The notes under the pieces were generated by a model. That model was given only the letters and a program-made list of their open reading frames with translations, had not been told where the DNA came from and searched no databases. The position numbers were made by a program, and so were the translations under genes. Positions 1-8,208 of a DNA stretch of 34,156 bases are shown here, in pieces. Origin of the DNA: Leptolinea sp. UBA5366 (lineage in GTDB: Bacteria > Chloroflexota > Anaerolineae > Anaerolineales > Anaerolineaceae); assembly GCA_002407845.1 (NCBI GenBank), contig DHPK01000001.1, positions 20,573-54,728 on the forward strand. Reading direction: 5' to 3'. Numbering within the stretch: position 1 is the first letter of the stretch; each line of letters starts with the position of its first letter.

Positions 1-43
1 CGGCCTTGACAGGGCCGCATGTTAGCCGCTACACCACGCCCCC
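1..43 (-). tRNA. tRNA-Asp (GTC), 5' part, cut by window edge
   Basis: Read on the minus strand from 43 downward, the sequence opens with an acceptor arm GGGGGCG, continues through a D-arm region (TAGCGG...TAACA) and reaches an anticodon stem CGGCC / GGCCG (17-13 and 5-1) closing the 7-nt loop CTGTCAA. The anticodon GTC is at 10-8, which reads Asp codons. The variable loop, T-arm and 3' acceptor strand lie beyond the left edge. A canonical promoter sits upstream at 86-114. The identification is firm because stem pairing, loop size and anticodon all agree; only the missing 3' half limits it. Confidence 0.92.
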
Positions 44-85
44 ATGAGTCAGGAAACGTTTCAGCTTTCAAACTCAACGGTCAGG

Positions 86-114
86 ATTTTAACACATGAT
101 TTCTCTCCGGTCAA
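86..114 (-). promoter_or_regulatory. Sigma70-type promoter of the tRNA-Asp gene
   Basis: On the minus strand there is a -35 box TTGACC (114-109), a 17-bp spacer and a -10 box TAAAAT (91-86). The spacing is ideal and both boxes are close to consensus. The predicted start would lie about 35 nt before the tRNA 5' end at 43, which suits a processed tRNA precursor. Confidence 0.75.
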
Positions 115-179
115 GGAATAAAGTTTTTCTGCATGACAATAGCGGTCGATATTTTCGAGACGCTGCATGAAAAACCAGC

Positions 180-194
180 AAGCCTCGCAGGCTT
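180..194 (-). repeat. Small perfect hairpin between SBP terminator and tRNA promoter
   Basis: AAGCCT (180-185) and AGGCTT (189-194) form a perfect 6-bp inverted repeat around a 3-nt loop. On the minus strand it is followed by GCTGGTTTTT, so it could act as a second, weaker terminator behind the solute-binding protein gene. The short stem makes this uncertain. Confidence 0.35.
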
Positions 195-210
195 TTCATC
201 GACTAATAAA

Positions 211-243
211 AAGAACGCGACAAAGAATACTTGCCGCGCTCTT
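211..243 (-). terminator. Rho-independent terminator of the solute-binding protein gene
   Basis: The arms 231-243 and 211-223 pair over 13 positions with two G-U wobbles around a 7-nt loop (224-230). On the minus strand the stem is followed by TTTATTAG after a TTCTT arm end, giving a U-rich tail. It lies just 14 nt beyond the stop codon at 257. Confidence 0.75.
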
Positions 244-256
244 TCTCTTTGATGGT

Positions 257-1615
257 TTACGGGTTAGCCGGATCGAAATCGGGCATGTGGACGACTTTCC
301 CAACGCCCTGCTCAATGCCTTTTTCATAAGCATTGTTATAGCGGGCGGTCAAGTTTGTCAACGCTTTATCGATGTCTTCATCCCCCAGGATCAGCGAGAA
401 AATCGTTGCGTACATGTCTTCGCCTTCGACCAAGACTGCCTGGCTGTTCAATTCCATTGGCGTAGCCGGCCACAGTGCGTCTGATGGACCGATCAGGAAG
501 TTTTCTCTTCCGACCAGCATGTCCGCAGTTTTAACGCCTTCAACAACTTTCTGGTTCAAGCAGCTGCCATAACCAGCTTCCTGATATGCACGGATATATT
601 CAGGGCTCAAGAAGGTCGCATTGAGCGCTTTCCAGGCTAAATCAGGATATTTTGCATCTTTCGTGATCAGATAGCTGCCGCGGAAGGTGACCGTCTGAGT
701 TGCAGGCTCGTAGCCGTCAACAACCGGCAGCGGTGCGCCATTCCAATTAATGTCAGTTTTGAATTGGGATGAATAGACATTCGGCTCAGCATGCGCCCAT
801 GAAATATACATTCCGATTTTTCCCTCAGCAAACTGAGTTCTGAGCGGGTCGATGTCCAAGGATTCGCAGCCGGGGAACATGATTCCATCAGCAAACATTT
901 CCCGATAGGCTTTGACAAATTCGGGGTAAAACTTGGTGAAGTCATACCTGCCCTGTTTGAAATCGAACCCCTGTGCGGGACCGCCAGATCGTTCAATTAA
1001 GAAATCCATTGATCTTTGCAGGGCGCCGGTCGGACTCTTAAAATTGCCTGCAAACCCGAAAATGCCCTCACCGGATAATGTTTCAGTGATCAGCCGGGCG
1101 TCAGCAACCATCTCGGAAAGGGTTGTCGGCGGGCTGGTGATCCCGACGCGGTCAAAAATATCCTGGTTATAGACCAGTCTGCCGGTCGTTGCGAAGATCG
1201 GATACATGTAATATTCGCCGTTGTAAGCAGTCACGCCTTCAATCGCATAATCGTTCCAAAGCGCTTTGTCCTCGTCGGACATATATTTGTCGATTGGTAC
1301 ATAATATCCATTTCCAACATATTTCGTGAAGACACTGATCGTGTTCGGAAAATCGATAATATCAGGACCGCCTGTCGCAGCAGCGATGTCAACAACCTGA
1401 AAAAAATTGTCAGTATACGTTTCTACTTTGAGCGTGACGCCGTCCTCATTGGTTTGGTTGTAGCGTTCCAGGAATTCGGCGTTAAAATCGATGTCTGCTC
1501 CGCGAGACATTGACCAAATCGTGATTGTCTTATCCTCTTCAGCAAAAACGGACAAACTTGATAAAACGATGATGGTGATTACGAGAACCACAGACACAAA
1601 AATATTTCTTTTCAT
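257..1615 (-). CDS. ABC transporter extracellular solute-binding protein (family 1, sugar-type)
   Basis: The 452-residue product has an N-terminal signal peptide (Lys-Arg, hydrophobic core, cleavage probably after SVFA at about residue 25) and no lipobox Cys, so it appears to be secreted or held without a lipid anchor. The mature start TITIWSMSRG, the segment GGPDIIDFPN near residue 80-90 and the length are typical of family 1 solute-binding proteins that bring sugars or oligosaccharides to an ABC permease. The ATG at 1615 is supported by AAGGAG six bases upstream. No permease or ATPase gene adjoins it: it is flanked by a terminator and a tRNA on one side and a 300-base gap on the other, so it is an orphan binding protein. 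The substrate cannot be told from sequence alone. Confidence 0.85.
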   Translation of the reverse strand: MKRNIFVSVVLVITIIVLSSLSVFAEEDKTITIWSMSRGADIDFNAEFLERYNQTNEDGVTLKVETYTDNFFQVVDIAAATGGPDIIDFPNTISVFTKYVGNGYYVPIDKYMSDEDKALWNDYAIEGVTAYNGEYYMYPIFATTGRLVYNQDIFDRVGITSPPTTLSEMVADARLITETLSGEGIFGFAGNFKSPTGALQRSMDFLIERSGGPAQGFDFKQGRYDFTKFYPEFVKAYREMFADGIMFPGCESLDIDPLRTQFAEGKIGMYISWAHAEPNVYSSQFKTDINWNGAPLPVVDGYEPATQTVTFRGSYLITKDAKYPDLAWKALNATFLSPEYIRAYQEAGYGSCLNQKVVEGVKTADMLVGRENFLIGPSDALWPATPMELNSQAVLVEGEDMYATIFSLILGDEDIDKALTNLTARYNNAYEKGIEQGVGKVVHMPDFDPANP

Positions 1616-1915
1616 CTCGAGCTCCTTTGTGAGTGAATAAATGGCTTTGATATATAGAAGTTCAATTCTTATTGAAATTGTACAACTTTAATTATAAAAA
1701 TAATCAAATATTCCCGCCCCTTGCTCAATTTGAGAATTAATTCATATAAAATGCAACGTAATCCTAGAGGTTTTACTAAAATATGCGGTGATTGCAGCGA
1801 TTTTCAGGAATTAAGTTAGGGTCTTCTTTCAAACGGAGCTGCGGTTTGGATCCTTAATTCTTGAATTATTTTCTTGATTTATAGAAAAGAAGGCTTGAAA
1901 AAAAGAGTTGTATAA
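1616..1915. other. Non-coding gap upstream of the solute-binding protein gene
   Basis: This stretch of about 300 bases is AT-rich and shows no convincing gene on either strand. It should hold the promoter of the solute-binding protein gene. A possible minus-strand pair is TTGATT with TACAAT near 1708-1680, but the 19-bp spacer is long and I hold it weakly. I see no operator palindrome beyond the 8-bp TTGTACAA near 1678. Confidence 0.4.
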
Positions 1916-1958
1916 TAACAACACCGCACTGATTTGAAGATTCAGTGCGGTGTTGTTA
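1916..1958 (-). terminator. Strong terminator of the ketopantoate reductase-like gene
   Basis: Arms 1916-1932 and 1942-1958 form a perfect 17-bp inverted repeat (core ACACCGCACTGA) around a 9-nt loop. On the minus strand it lies 16 nt beyond the stop at 1974 and is followed by TTATAC and a later T-run. The unusually long perfect stem makes it a convincing intrinsic terminator. Confidence 0.8.
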
Positions 1959-1973
1959 CGGATTTCAAGGAAA

Positions 1974-2888
1974 TTAATATTTGGATTCGATTTCGTGAAT
2001 CCGCTGGTATAGCCAGCGGTTTACCGGCACCTGAACACCGAGTTGGTCCGCGATCCGGATGACTGTGCCAGCAAAAAGGTCAACTTCCGTTTTTCGCTTG
2101 GCATCTGCGTCCTGAGCCATGGACGGTTTGAGCTCTTTCCCGAAATGAGCGAGGACGTTCATCCAATAATCGATGTCCGATTCGTTAAGGTCAATGCCTT
2201 TCAGATTTGCAATCGTGATCACTTCACGCATTGCTTCCTGCATGGTGCGGCGCGGTTCGCCTTCAATCTGAACACCGCCATAACTGGATTCAAATGCAGT
2301 TACCGCCTGATTAACCCCGACGTTCATCATGAATTTTTTCCACATGATGCGGTTCATGTCCTGAGGAATTTCATAACTGATCCCCGATTTATCGAACAAA
2401 GCGGCGACAGCTTTAACGTTTTCCGAGCGCGAGCCGTCCATTTCACCGAAAATCAACTCGCCTGCTTTCGTATAGATCAAGGTATTGCCTGCACGCGTGG
2501 CATCCATCCCCTGTGCGACACAGTAAAGCAGATTGTCCGTCCCATACACTTTGCCGATCTCTGCTTCACTGGAGATTCCGTTCATCAACGAAAGCAGAAT
2601 TGTGCGGCTGCCAATTTGGTATTTAGCATTTCTGATAGCTTCCGCTAATGTGGGTCCCTTCACTGCAAAGATGACCAGATCGGCAGGATCTCCCTTCTCC
2701 TCGGGGGTGACATACCCAAAATCGCAAAGCTCCCCATTGCAGGTGACGCCGGATTTTTGGTAGCGGTCAATCCTGGATTGGTCAGCGAGATAGCGCATGT
2801 TTTCCTTGCCGACCGCGTCTGTGATCTTTTTTCCAAATAAGATTCCGAGAGCGCCCTGGCCGATCATCGTAATTTTCTTAATTTCCAT
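1974..2888 (-). CDS. 2-dehydropantoate 2-reductase family protein (ketopantoate reductase)
   Basis: The 304-residue product begins MEIKKITMIGQGALG, a Rossmann GxGxxG-type dinucleotide site, and carries the family's catalytic-lysine helix in MWKKFMMNVGVNQ around residue 190 followed by the all-alpha C-terminal domain (AKRKTEVDLFAGTVI). This family reduces ketopantoate to pantoate with NADPH on the coenzyme A pathway, although many paralogs act on other 2-oxo acids. No other pantothenate gene is nearby, so the exact substrate is open and I give no symbol. The ATG at 2888 is chosen over an upstream TTG at 2906 because AAAGGTG precedes it at a good distance and the Rossmann strand starts directly after it. 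It is a single-gene unit closed by a strong terminator. Confidence 0.85.
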   Translation of the reverse strand: MEIKKITMIGQGALGILFGKKITDAVGKENMRYLADQSRIDRYQKSGVTCNGELCDFGYVTPEEKGDPADLVIFAVKGPTLAEAIRNAKYQIGSRTILLSLMNGISSEAEIGKVYGTDNLLYCVAQGMDATRAGNTLIYTKAGELIFGEMDGSRSENVKAVAALFDKSGISYEIPQDMNRIMWKKFMMNVGVNQAVTAFESSYGGVQIEGEPRRTMQEAMREVITIANLKGIDLNESDIDYWMNVLAHFGKELKPSMAQDADAKRKTEVDLFAGTVIRIADQLGVQVPVNRWLYQRIHEIESKY

Positions 2889-3047
2889 GTTTTCACCTTT
2901 ATGCAATTATTTATTCCTGGTAAGCAACAATTCTATTATATAGGATTTGCCAAAAATTTCGCATGAGGCATGATCAATCAAGCTCAGCCGCACACAGGAC
3001 GGCAGCTGAAATTCTGTTATGAAGAAATTTTGGTTGAAGATGCAGCC

Positions 3048-4163
3048 TCAAGGAGCGGTGAAGGTCACTCCCTCGACTTTTTGCAGCCCGTTGCAAACCA
3101 TGACAACAAAGTCCTGAACATTCGTGACGATGCTGGTGGCAGTCAGGCTGCCGCGGTCGCTGAGTTTGTTCAATGCAAATTCTGAAATGTCGACTGAATA
3201 GATATATAGCGGACGAATTCTGCCATCGACGACTCTGAAACTGGGAGTCATGTTGCCGGTTGCAATGGTGTGGAGCTGCGTTGCGAGGCAAATAACGGTC
3301 GTTGCTTTTCGGATCAGTGCGCGCATGGCATCCTGTCCTTTATATGCATCGGTATAGACCTCCGGCAGCGGTCCGTCATCACGGATGGATCCAGTCAAAA
3401 CGAAAGGAATATCTTTTTTGATACAGCTGGTGATGACGCCTTCTTCAACTTGAGTTTCGTTTAGAAATTGGCGGATTGAGCCGCTGCGGCGCACCCGATT
3501 GATCAATTCGATGTTGTGATAATGCCCGTTCGGAATCGAAGTTTGCGTATAGATATCCTGCCCCAGTGCAGTGCCGAAAAAAGAGGCTTCAAGGTCGTGA
3601 GTCGCAAGCGCGTTACCTGCCAAAATTCCGTCTACATACCCATTTAAAACCAATTTTGACATTGCAGTGCGTGAGTCAGCGTCAAAGGCGCAAGCCGGAC
3701 CCAATACCCAGAGAATGTTTCCATGCTGCTTTTCATGATAGAGCAGATGATATAGCGAATCATAATCTTTTGAAAACGCAGTTTCACGGCTTCGTCCGCT
3801 TCGAAATGAGAATTTATCGGAAAGCATCTCGGCACCCTGAAACCCGGAGTTGTGCAAAAAAATCCCCTCTTCCGCATGATCCGTCCGCCCGATCACGATC
3901 CGGTCGCCCTTTTTCAGATTTCTGAATTCAACAACGTCAAGCGCTCCATTTTCTCTTGGAACGACACAACAATCCATTCGGCTTTCTACCGCAAGAACCC
4001 ATTGCCCGTCAATCTTGAAGTATTCGGGGTACATGGAGGTCGCGTGGAAAAGATCCGGCGCAACGCCGTCCTGTTGGACTGCGGCAGTTTGGCAGTCAGG
4101 CGCGTCCTTGAATAATGGAAGAGAAAAATCGGGGTCCTGATAATCAGGGAGTGAAAAAAGCAT
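3048..4163 (-). CDS. Ornithine cyclodeaminase of the TIGR00300 (archaeal/AgrE C-terminal) type
   Basis: The product of about 371 residues matches what I remember of the TIGR00300 or LOR/SDH-domain family, which includes the archaeal ornithine cyclodeaminase and the C-terminal half of cyanobacterial AgrE/ArgZ. These enzymes use bound NAD to turn ornithine into proline and ammonia. Recognisable segments are HNSGFQGAE, the GNILWVLGPACAF strand, DGILAGNALATHDLE and IPNGHYHNIELINRVR. The N-terminal arginine dihydrolase domain of AgrE is absent, so only the ornithine step is expected. The reading frame is open upstream to 4334, but the ATG at 4163 has a textbook GGAGGA six bases before it and the family similarity starts there. 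It diverges from the isoprenoid operon at 4336. Confidence 0.75.
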   Translation of the reverse strand: MLFSLPDYQDPDFSLPLFKDAPDCQTAAVQQDGVAPDLFHATSMYPEYFKIDGQWVLAVESRMDCCVVPRENGALDVVEFRNLKKGDRIVIGRTDHAEEGIFLHNSGFQGAEMLSDKFSFRSGRSRETAFSKDYDSLYHLLYHEKQHGNILWVLGPACAFDADSRTAMSKLVLNGYVDGILAGNALATHDLEASFFGTALGQDIYTQTSIPNGHYHNIELINRVRRSGSIRQFLNETQVEEGVITSCIKKDIPFVLTGSIRDDGPLPEVYTDAYKGQDAMRALIRKATTVICLATQLHTIATGNMTPSFRVVDGRIRPLYIYSVDISEFALNKLSDRGSLTATSIVTNVQDFVVMVCNGLQKVEGVTFTAP

Positions 4164-4335
4164 AGGAATCCTCCGTGTCATGTTGGGTTCAGCTGTTGTT
4201 CTCGTCCCGCGATCTGATCCCGTTGATTCCAATTCTAACATTGATCGACTTTTGTTCCATTCGTGTGAGGGTGTCGTCAATTCGGCGGGGAAAGCCCGTT
4301 TCATGGTAAACTGAGGGCAATAAAAAGGGAACAAA

Positions 4336-5322
4336 TTGTCGATATCTTTGCGGAAAAAAAACCATATTGATATTTGCCTGGAATCGGACGTCCAATCCAG
4401 TTTGACGAACGGATTTGAACAGTTTCGATTGATTCATAATGCCTGCCCGGAAAAAGATTTTGAAACCTTCCCGATCAGCACAACTTTTTTAAATCACACT
4501 ATTTCAGCGCCGATCCTGATCTCCTCCATGACAGGAGGAACTGAACGGGCTGAAATGATCAATCACCATTTGGCTCTGGCTGCTGAGGAACTGAACCTGC
4601 CATTTGCGTTAGGATCTCAGCGGGTTTTCGTTGATAAAGGTAAATTGGATGACTTGCAAGCGATTCGGCGCGATGCCCCAACGATTCCCGTCTTGGCGAA
4701 CATCGGCGCAGTACAGCTCAATTTTGGTTATGGAAAAGATTCATTGTTGCAAATTGTTGATTCCGTTGAGGCAGAAGCCTTGATTTTGCATTTTAATCCG
4801 CTGCAGGAAATTCTGCAGCCGAACGGCGATACAAATTTTGCTGGTTTACTGCCGAAAATCGAAGCTATCTGCCGGAATTTTCCAGTTCCGATCGTGGCTA
4901 AAGAGGTTGGGAATGGCTTTTCGCTTGAGACTGCCCGCCAATTTGCTGAAGCTGGCATCGAGTGGATCGACGTCGCCGGCGCCGGCGGAACCTCCTGGGC
5001 AAAAGTTGAATCGCTGGCTGCCGGACAGCAGCTCTCTGGCGATGTGACCGCTGTTTTTGAGGATTGGGGCATACCAACGGCTGACTGCATCGCATCCATT
5101 CATCAGGCGCTGCCAGAGATGAACCTGATCGCTTCAGGCGGCATTCGAAACGGGGTTGAAATCCGAAAAGCCTGCCTGATGGGAGCAAAAATCTGTGGTT
5201 TGGCGCTGCCATTGCTTAAGCCAGCGCTGAAATCCAGCCAGGCTGTGAAGGAAGTGCTTGAAAATCTGATCTTTCAATATCGAACCGCTGCGTTCCTTTC
5301 AACTGGAATTGAAAAAATATAA
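4336..5322 (+). CDS. fni: Type 2 isopentenyl-diphosphate delta-isomerase
   Basis: This FMN- and NADPH-dependent enzyme interconverts isopentenyl and dimethylallyl diphosphate. The 328-residue product shows the family's N-terminal RKKNHI substrate loop, the early flavin motif SSMTGGT (64-70), and the catalytic HFNPLQE segment with Gln157 and Glu158, which correspond to the acid/base Gln and Mg-binding Glu of characterised members. The phosphate-binding GAGGTSWAKVE and SGGIRNGVEI follow in TIM-barrel order. The start is a TTG at 4336 behind AAAGGGAAC; no ATG lies upstream in frame before the divergent gene. It leads a tight operon with the prenyl synthase (6 nt gap), so both act in making prenyl diphosphates for quinones or membrane lipids. 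Confidence 0.92.
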   Translation: MSISLRKKNHIDICLESDVQSSLTNGFEQFRLIHNACPEKDFETFPISTTFLNHTISAPILISSMTGGTERAEMINHHLALAAEELNLPFALGSQRVFVDKGKLDDLQAIRRDAPTIPVLANIGAVQLNFGYGKDSLLQIVDSVEAEALILHFNPLQEILQPNGDTNFAGLLPKIEAICRNFPVPIVAKEVGNGFSLETARQFAEAGIEWIDVAGAGGTSWAKVESLAAGQQLSGDVTAVFEDWGIPTADCIASIHQALPEMNLIASGGIRNGVEIRKACLMGAKICGLALPLLKPALKSSQAVKEVLENLIFQYRTAAFLSTGIEKI

Positions 5323-5328
5323 ACCAAG

Positions 5329-6333
5329 ATGGGGAATTCATTGGATAAAACACAACGCATTCTTGAAGAGGTGAACCGAACGCTTTTCGAGCTGGTCAAA
5401 GCCGAAAATCTGGCATCGCGAGACCCGATCCTGGAAGAGATGATTTTGGACGCATTAGGGCTGGATCAAGCCGGAAGCGCAGTGACTGGCGGAAAACGGG
5501 TCAGACCGCTGATCTGCTGTTTGGTATGCGGTGCAGTCAGCGGTGATCACGCTTCGGCGCTGCTGATCAGTGCTGCGCTTGAGATGTTCCATAATTTCAC
5601 ATTGGTACATGACGATATCGAAGATCAGGGAGAAATGCGCCGCGGGCAGCCATCTCTCTGGAAAAAATGGGGCGTCAGCCTGAGCCTGAACGCTGGAGAT
5701 TATCTCAGCGCGCTGTCTTATAAGACGATTCATCAGGCAGCAGCAATTGGCGGCATACCGCTTCTGACAGCATTTGACGCAATTGTCACACGGCTGATTT
5801 TTGGGCAGCACCGTGATATTTCGTTTGAATCTCAGGATGAGGTCAGCGAAGCAGCGTATTTGGAGATGATCGATGGGAAAACGGTAGCATTGATCCAAGG
5901 CAGTTTTGAATTGGGCGCAATTGCGGGCAAAGCATCGGCTGATCAAGCCGCGCAGCTGCGGCTGATCGGCGAACAAATTGGTTTGGCGTTTCAGATGCAG
6001 GATGACTATTTAGGCATCTGGGGCGATGCTCAAAAAATTGGAAAATCGGTTTCCACGGACATTACGACTAAAAAGAAAACGCTGCCAATTCAATATGCAC
6101 TGAATAAAGACGCTGACCTGCTGGCTGAATGGAAGGCTTACGACGGCAACCCAGACAAGGTCGCATATTTCTCTGAAAGACTCGCGGCTGCGGGAGCAGA
6201 TGAATATACCCGAGCCTGCTGGCAGCGGGCGATGGATGATGCTGCTGCACGGCTGGGAAAACTTCCTTTGGACAATGAGTATCAGGCTGCGCTAGCTGCC
6301 TTGATTGATCAGCTGATGGTAAGGAATAAATGA
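5329..6333 (+). CDS. Short-chain polyprenyl diphosphate synthase, probably geranylgeranyl diphosphate synthase
   Basis: The 334-residue product condenses isopentenyl diphosphate onto allylic diphosphates. It contains GGKRVRP (54-60), the first Asp-rich motif DDIED at 95-99 followed by RRGQPSLW, and the second motif QMQDDYLG, all needed for Mg2+ and diphosphate binding. The first motif lacks the two-residue insertion of bacterial farnesyl synthases, and Phe90 sits five residues before it, which fits a C15-C20 product; C20 is an inference. The ATG at 5329 is taken as start, but a TTG at 5341 preceded by GGGGA is possible and would shorten the protein by four residues. The stop overlaps the folE start in ATGA, so the two are translationally coupled. 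Confidence 0.88.
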   Translation: MGNSLDKTQRILEEVNRTLFELVKAENLASRDPILEEMILDALGLDQAGSAVTGGKRVRPLICCLVCGAVSGDHASALLISAALEMFHNFTLVHDDIEDQGEMRRGQPSLWKKWGVSLSLNAGDYLSALSYKTIHQAAAIGGIPLLTAFDAIVTRLIFGQHRDISFESQDEVSEAAYLEMIDGKTVALIQGSFELGAIAGKASADQAAQLRLIGEQIGLAFQMQDDYLGIWGDAQKIGKSVSTDITTKKKTLPIQYALNKDADLLAEWKAYDGNPDKVAYFSERLAAAGADEYTRACWQRAMDDAAARLGKLPLDNEYQAALAALIDQLMVRNK

Positions 6334-6947
6334 AAGATCCTGAAATTGAAAAAGTTGGAACTGTCCCGGATGCAGTGCGGGCAGTGCTGGCGGCAATTGG
6401 GGAAGATCCAGACAGGGAAGGGCTCAGCGCGACACCGGTGAGAGTTGAGCGGATGCTGAAGGAAATTTGCTCAGGATATGGAAAAGACCTTGGGCAAATT
6501 GTCAACGGCGCGATCTTTTCCGAAGCGTCTGACAGCATGGTATTGATTCGACAGGTTGAATTTTATAGTTTGTGCGAACATCATCTGCTGCCATTTTACG
6601 GCTTTGTTCATTTTGCCTACATTCCAAACGGCAGAATCATCGGGTTGTCCAAAATTCCTCGGATCATTGACATGTTCGCCAGACGGCTGCAGGTTCAGGA
6701 GCGTTTCACGAATCAGATAATCAATGCAGTCGAGGATATCTTGCAGCCGAAAGGGTGTGCGATCCAGGTTGACGCAAGTCACCTGTGCGCGATGATGCGC
6801 GGTGTGCGGAAGGATCAGGTTCGCTTGACAACAACTGAGTACAGCGGTGTTTTCAAAGAAGATTCCAGCCTGAGGACAGAGTTTTTACAACAGCTTCGTC
6901 CCCGCCTCGATGCGTCACGAAACACTTATACTTCCGAAGGATGCTGA
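6330..6947 (+). CDS. folE: GTP cyclohydrolase I
   Basis: This enzyme converts GTP to 7,8-dihydroneopterin triphosphate, the first step of folate and pterin synthesis. The 205-residue length is normal. The zinc ligands are visible as Cys82 and His85 in SLCEHHLLPF and Cys153 in SHLCAMMRGV; IIGLSKIPRI and the C-terminal TTTEYSGVF complete the signature. The ATG overlaps the stop of the prenyl synthase by four bases and has AAGGA upstream, so it belongs to the same operon although its pathway is different. A 6-bp hairpin straddles its stop codon. No other folate gene is in the window. Confidence 0.93.
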   Translation: MKDPEIEKVGTVPDAVRAVLAAIGEDPDREGLSATPVRVERMLKEICSGYGKDLGQIVNGAIFSEASDSMVLIRQVEFYSLCEHHLLPFYGFVHFAYIPNGRIIGLSKIPRIIDMFARRLQVQERFTNQIINAVEDILQPKGCAIQVDASHLCAMMRGVRKDQVRLTTTEYSGVFKEDSSLRTEFLQQLRPRLDASRNTYTSEGC

Positions 6948-6956
6948 GCGGCATCC
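6939..6956 (+). terminator. Possible weak terminator at the end of the fni-folE operon
   Basis: GGATGC (6939-6944) pairs with GCATCC (6951-6956) over six bases around a 6-nt loop that contains the folE stop codon. It is followed by AGTATAATTTTTAT, a T-rich tail. The same tail holds a TATAAT (6959-6964) that could instead be a -10 box for the next gene, so this could be either. Confidence 0.3.
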
Positions 6957-7015
6957 AGTATAATTTTTATATACAACTTGATATTTAATAGGGTTAGCCA
7001 AGAAGAGGAGAAAAT

Positions 7016-8194
7016 ATGGATATTTTTCAAAAATGTTATGAATATGACATGATCAAACAAATGATAGCAGCTGATCACTATCCCTATTTTCTGCCATTAT
7101 CCGAAAGCGAAGGCACGATCGCTGAGTATAAAGGGCGAAAGCTCATTATGTGCGGGTCCAACAACTATCTGGGTTTGACCACGCATCCAAAAGTCAGAGA
7201 AGCGGCAATTCAGGCAATTGAAAAATACGGAACAAGCTGCACCGGGTCGCGATTTTTAAACGGATCACTCGAAATGCATGAGCAGCTTGAGCATGAAATT
7301 GCTGAATATGTCGGCAAGGAATCAGCACTGGTTTTTTCTACCGGTATGCAGGTCAATTTAGGGACGATCAGCTCCCTGATTGGGCGGCAGGACGTCGCTA
7401 TCCTTGACAAAGACGCGCATGCCAGCATTTATGATGGTGTAAAACTTTCCTATGGAAAAATGGAGCGTTTTGCTCATAATGATATGGCGCATCTCAGACG
7501 AGTGCTGGAATCAATTCCGGAAAGCGCCGGTAAACTGATCATTGTGGATGGCTTGTTCAGCATGGAAGGCGATCTGGCTAAGCTGGACGAAATCGTTCCG
7601 TTGGCAAAAGAATTCGGCGCCAGATTGATGGTCGATGACGCGCATGGCATTGGCGTCACCGGCGGTGGACGCGGGACTTCTGCGCAGTTCGGTCTGACCG
7701 ACGAAGTTGACCTGATTATGTCGACTTTCAGCAAGAGTTTTGCATCGCTGGGCGGATTCATTGCTGGTGATGAAGACATTGTTCATTACATCAAACATAA
7801 TGCCCGTTCAATGATTTTCAGCGCCAGTATTCAGCCTGCCAGTGCCGCTGCTGCCTTGATGTCACTGAAAATAATGCGTGAAGAACCTGAAATTAATCAG
7901 CAGCTGATTCGTAACGGCGCGAAAATGCGTGAAGGCTTCCAAAAGCTGGGATTTGATATCGGCCACTCTGTGACGCCGGTTGTGCCGATCGTGATCGGAA
8001 ATAACGAACAAACTTTTGGGATGGCGCGCGGACTGTTTGACAAAGGCGTTTATGTCAATTCAGTCATTTCTCCGGCTGTGCCTGCCGGACGGCAGATGCT
8101 GCGGACCAGCTATATGGCGACACACACCGCTGAGCAGCTGGATTTAGTGCTCGAAATTTTTGAAGAGGTCGGCAAAGAAGTTGGATTAATCTGA
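7016..8194 (+). CDS. Alpha-oxoamine synthase, serine palmitoyltransferase-like
   Basis: This is a 392-residue fold-type I PLP enzyme of the family that joins an amino acid to an acyl-CoA or acyl-ACP with loss of CO2 (KBL, BioF, HemA, SPT). Seen directly are DAHASIYDG (PLP-stacking His), VDDAHGIGV with Asp207 and His210, and STFSKSF with the Schiff-base Lys240. The N-terminal YPYF motif, SNNYLGLT, GSRFLNGSLEMH, the HNDM segment and the ending MATHTAEQLD recall Bacteroidetes serine palmitoyltransferases more than BioF, but 2-amino-3-ketobutyrate CoA ligase remains possible. No tdh or biotin genes adjoin it. The ATG follows AGAGGAG at ideal distance. The downstream HAD gene starts 14 nt after its stop, so they are probably co-transcribed. 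Confidence 0.8.
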   Translation: MDIFQKCYEYDMIKQMIAADHYPYFLPLSESEGTIAEYKGRKLIMCGSNNYLGLTTHPKVREAAIQAIEKYGTSCTGSRFLNGSLEMHEQLEHEIAEYVGKESALVFSTGMQVNLGTISSLIGRQDVAILDKDAHASIYDGVKLSYGKMERFAHNDMAHLRRVLESIPESAGKLIIVDGLFSMEGDLAKLDEIVPLAKEFGARLMVDDAHGIGVTGGGRGTSAQFGLTDEVDLIMSTFSKSFASLGGFIAGDEDIVHYIKHNARSMIFSASIQPASAAAALMSLKIMREEPEINQQLIRNGAKMREGFQKLGFDIGHSVTPVVPIVIGNNEQTFGMARGLFDKGVYVNSVISPAVPAGRQMLRTSYMATHTAEQLDLVLEIFEEVGKEVGLI

Positions 8195-8208
8195 AAATCG
8201 CTCATCCT

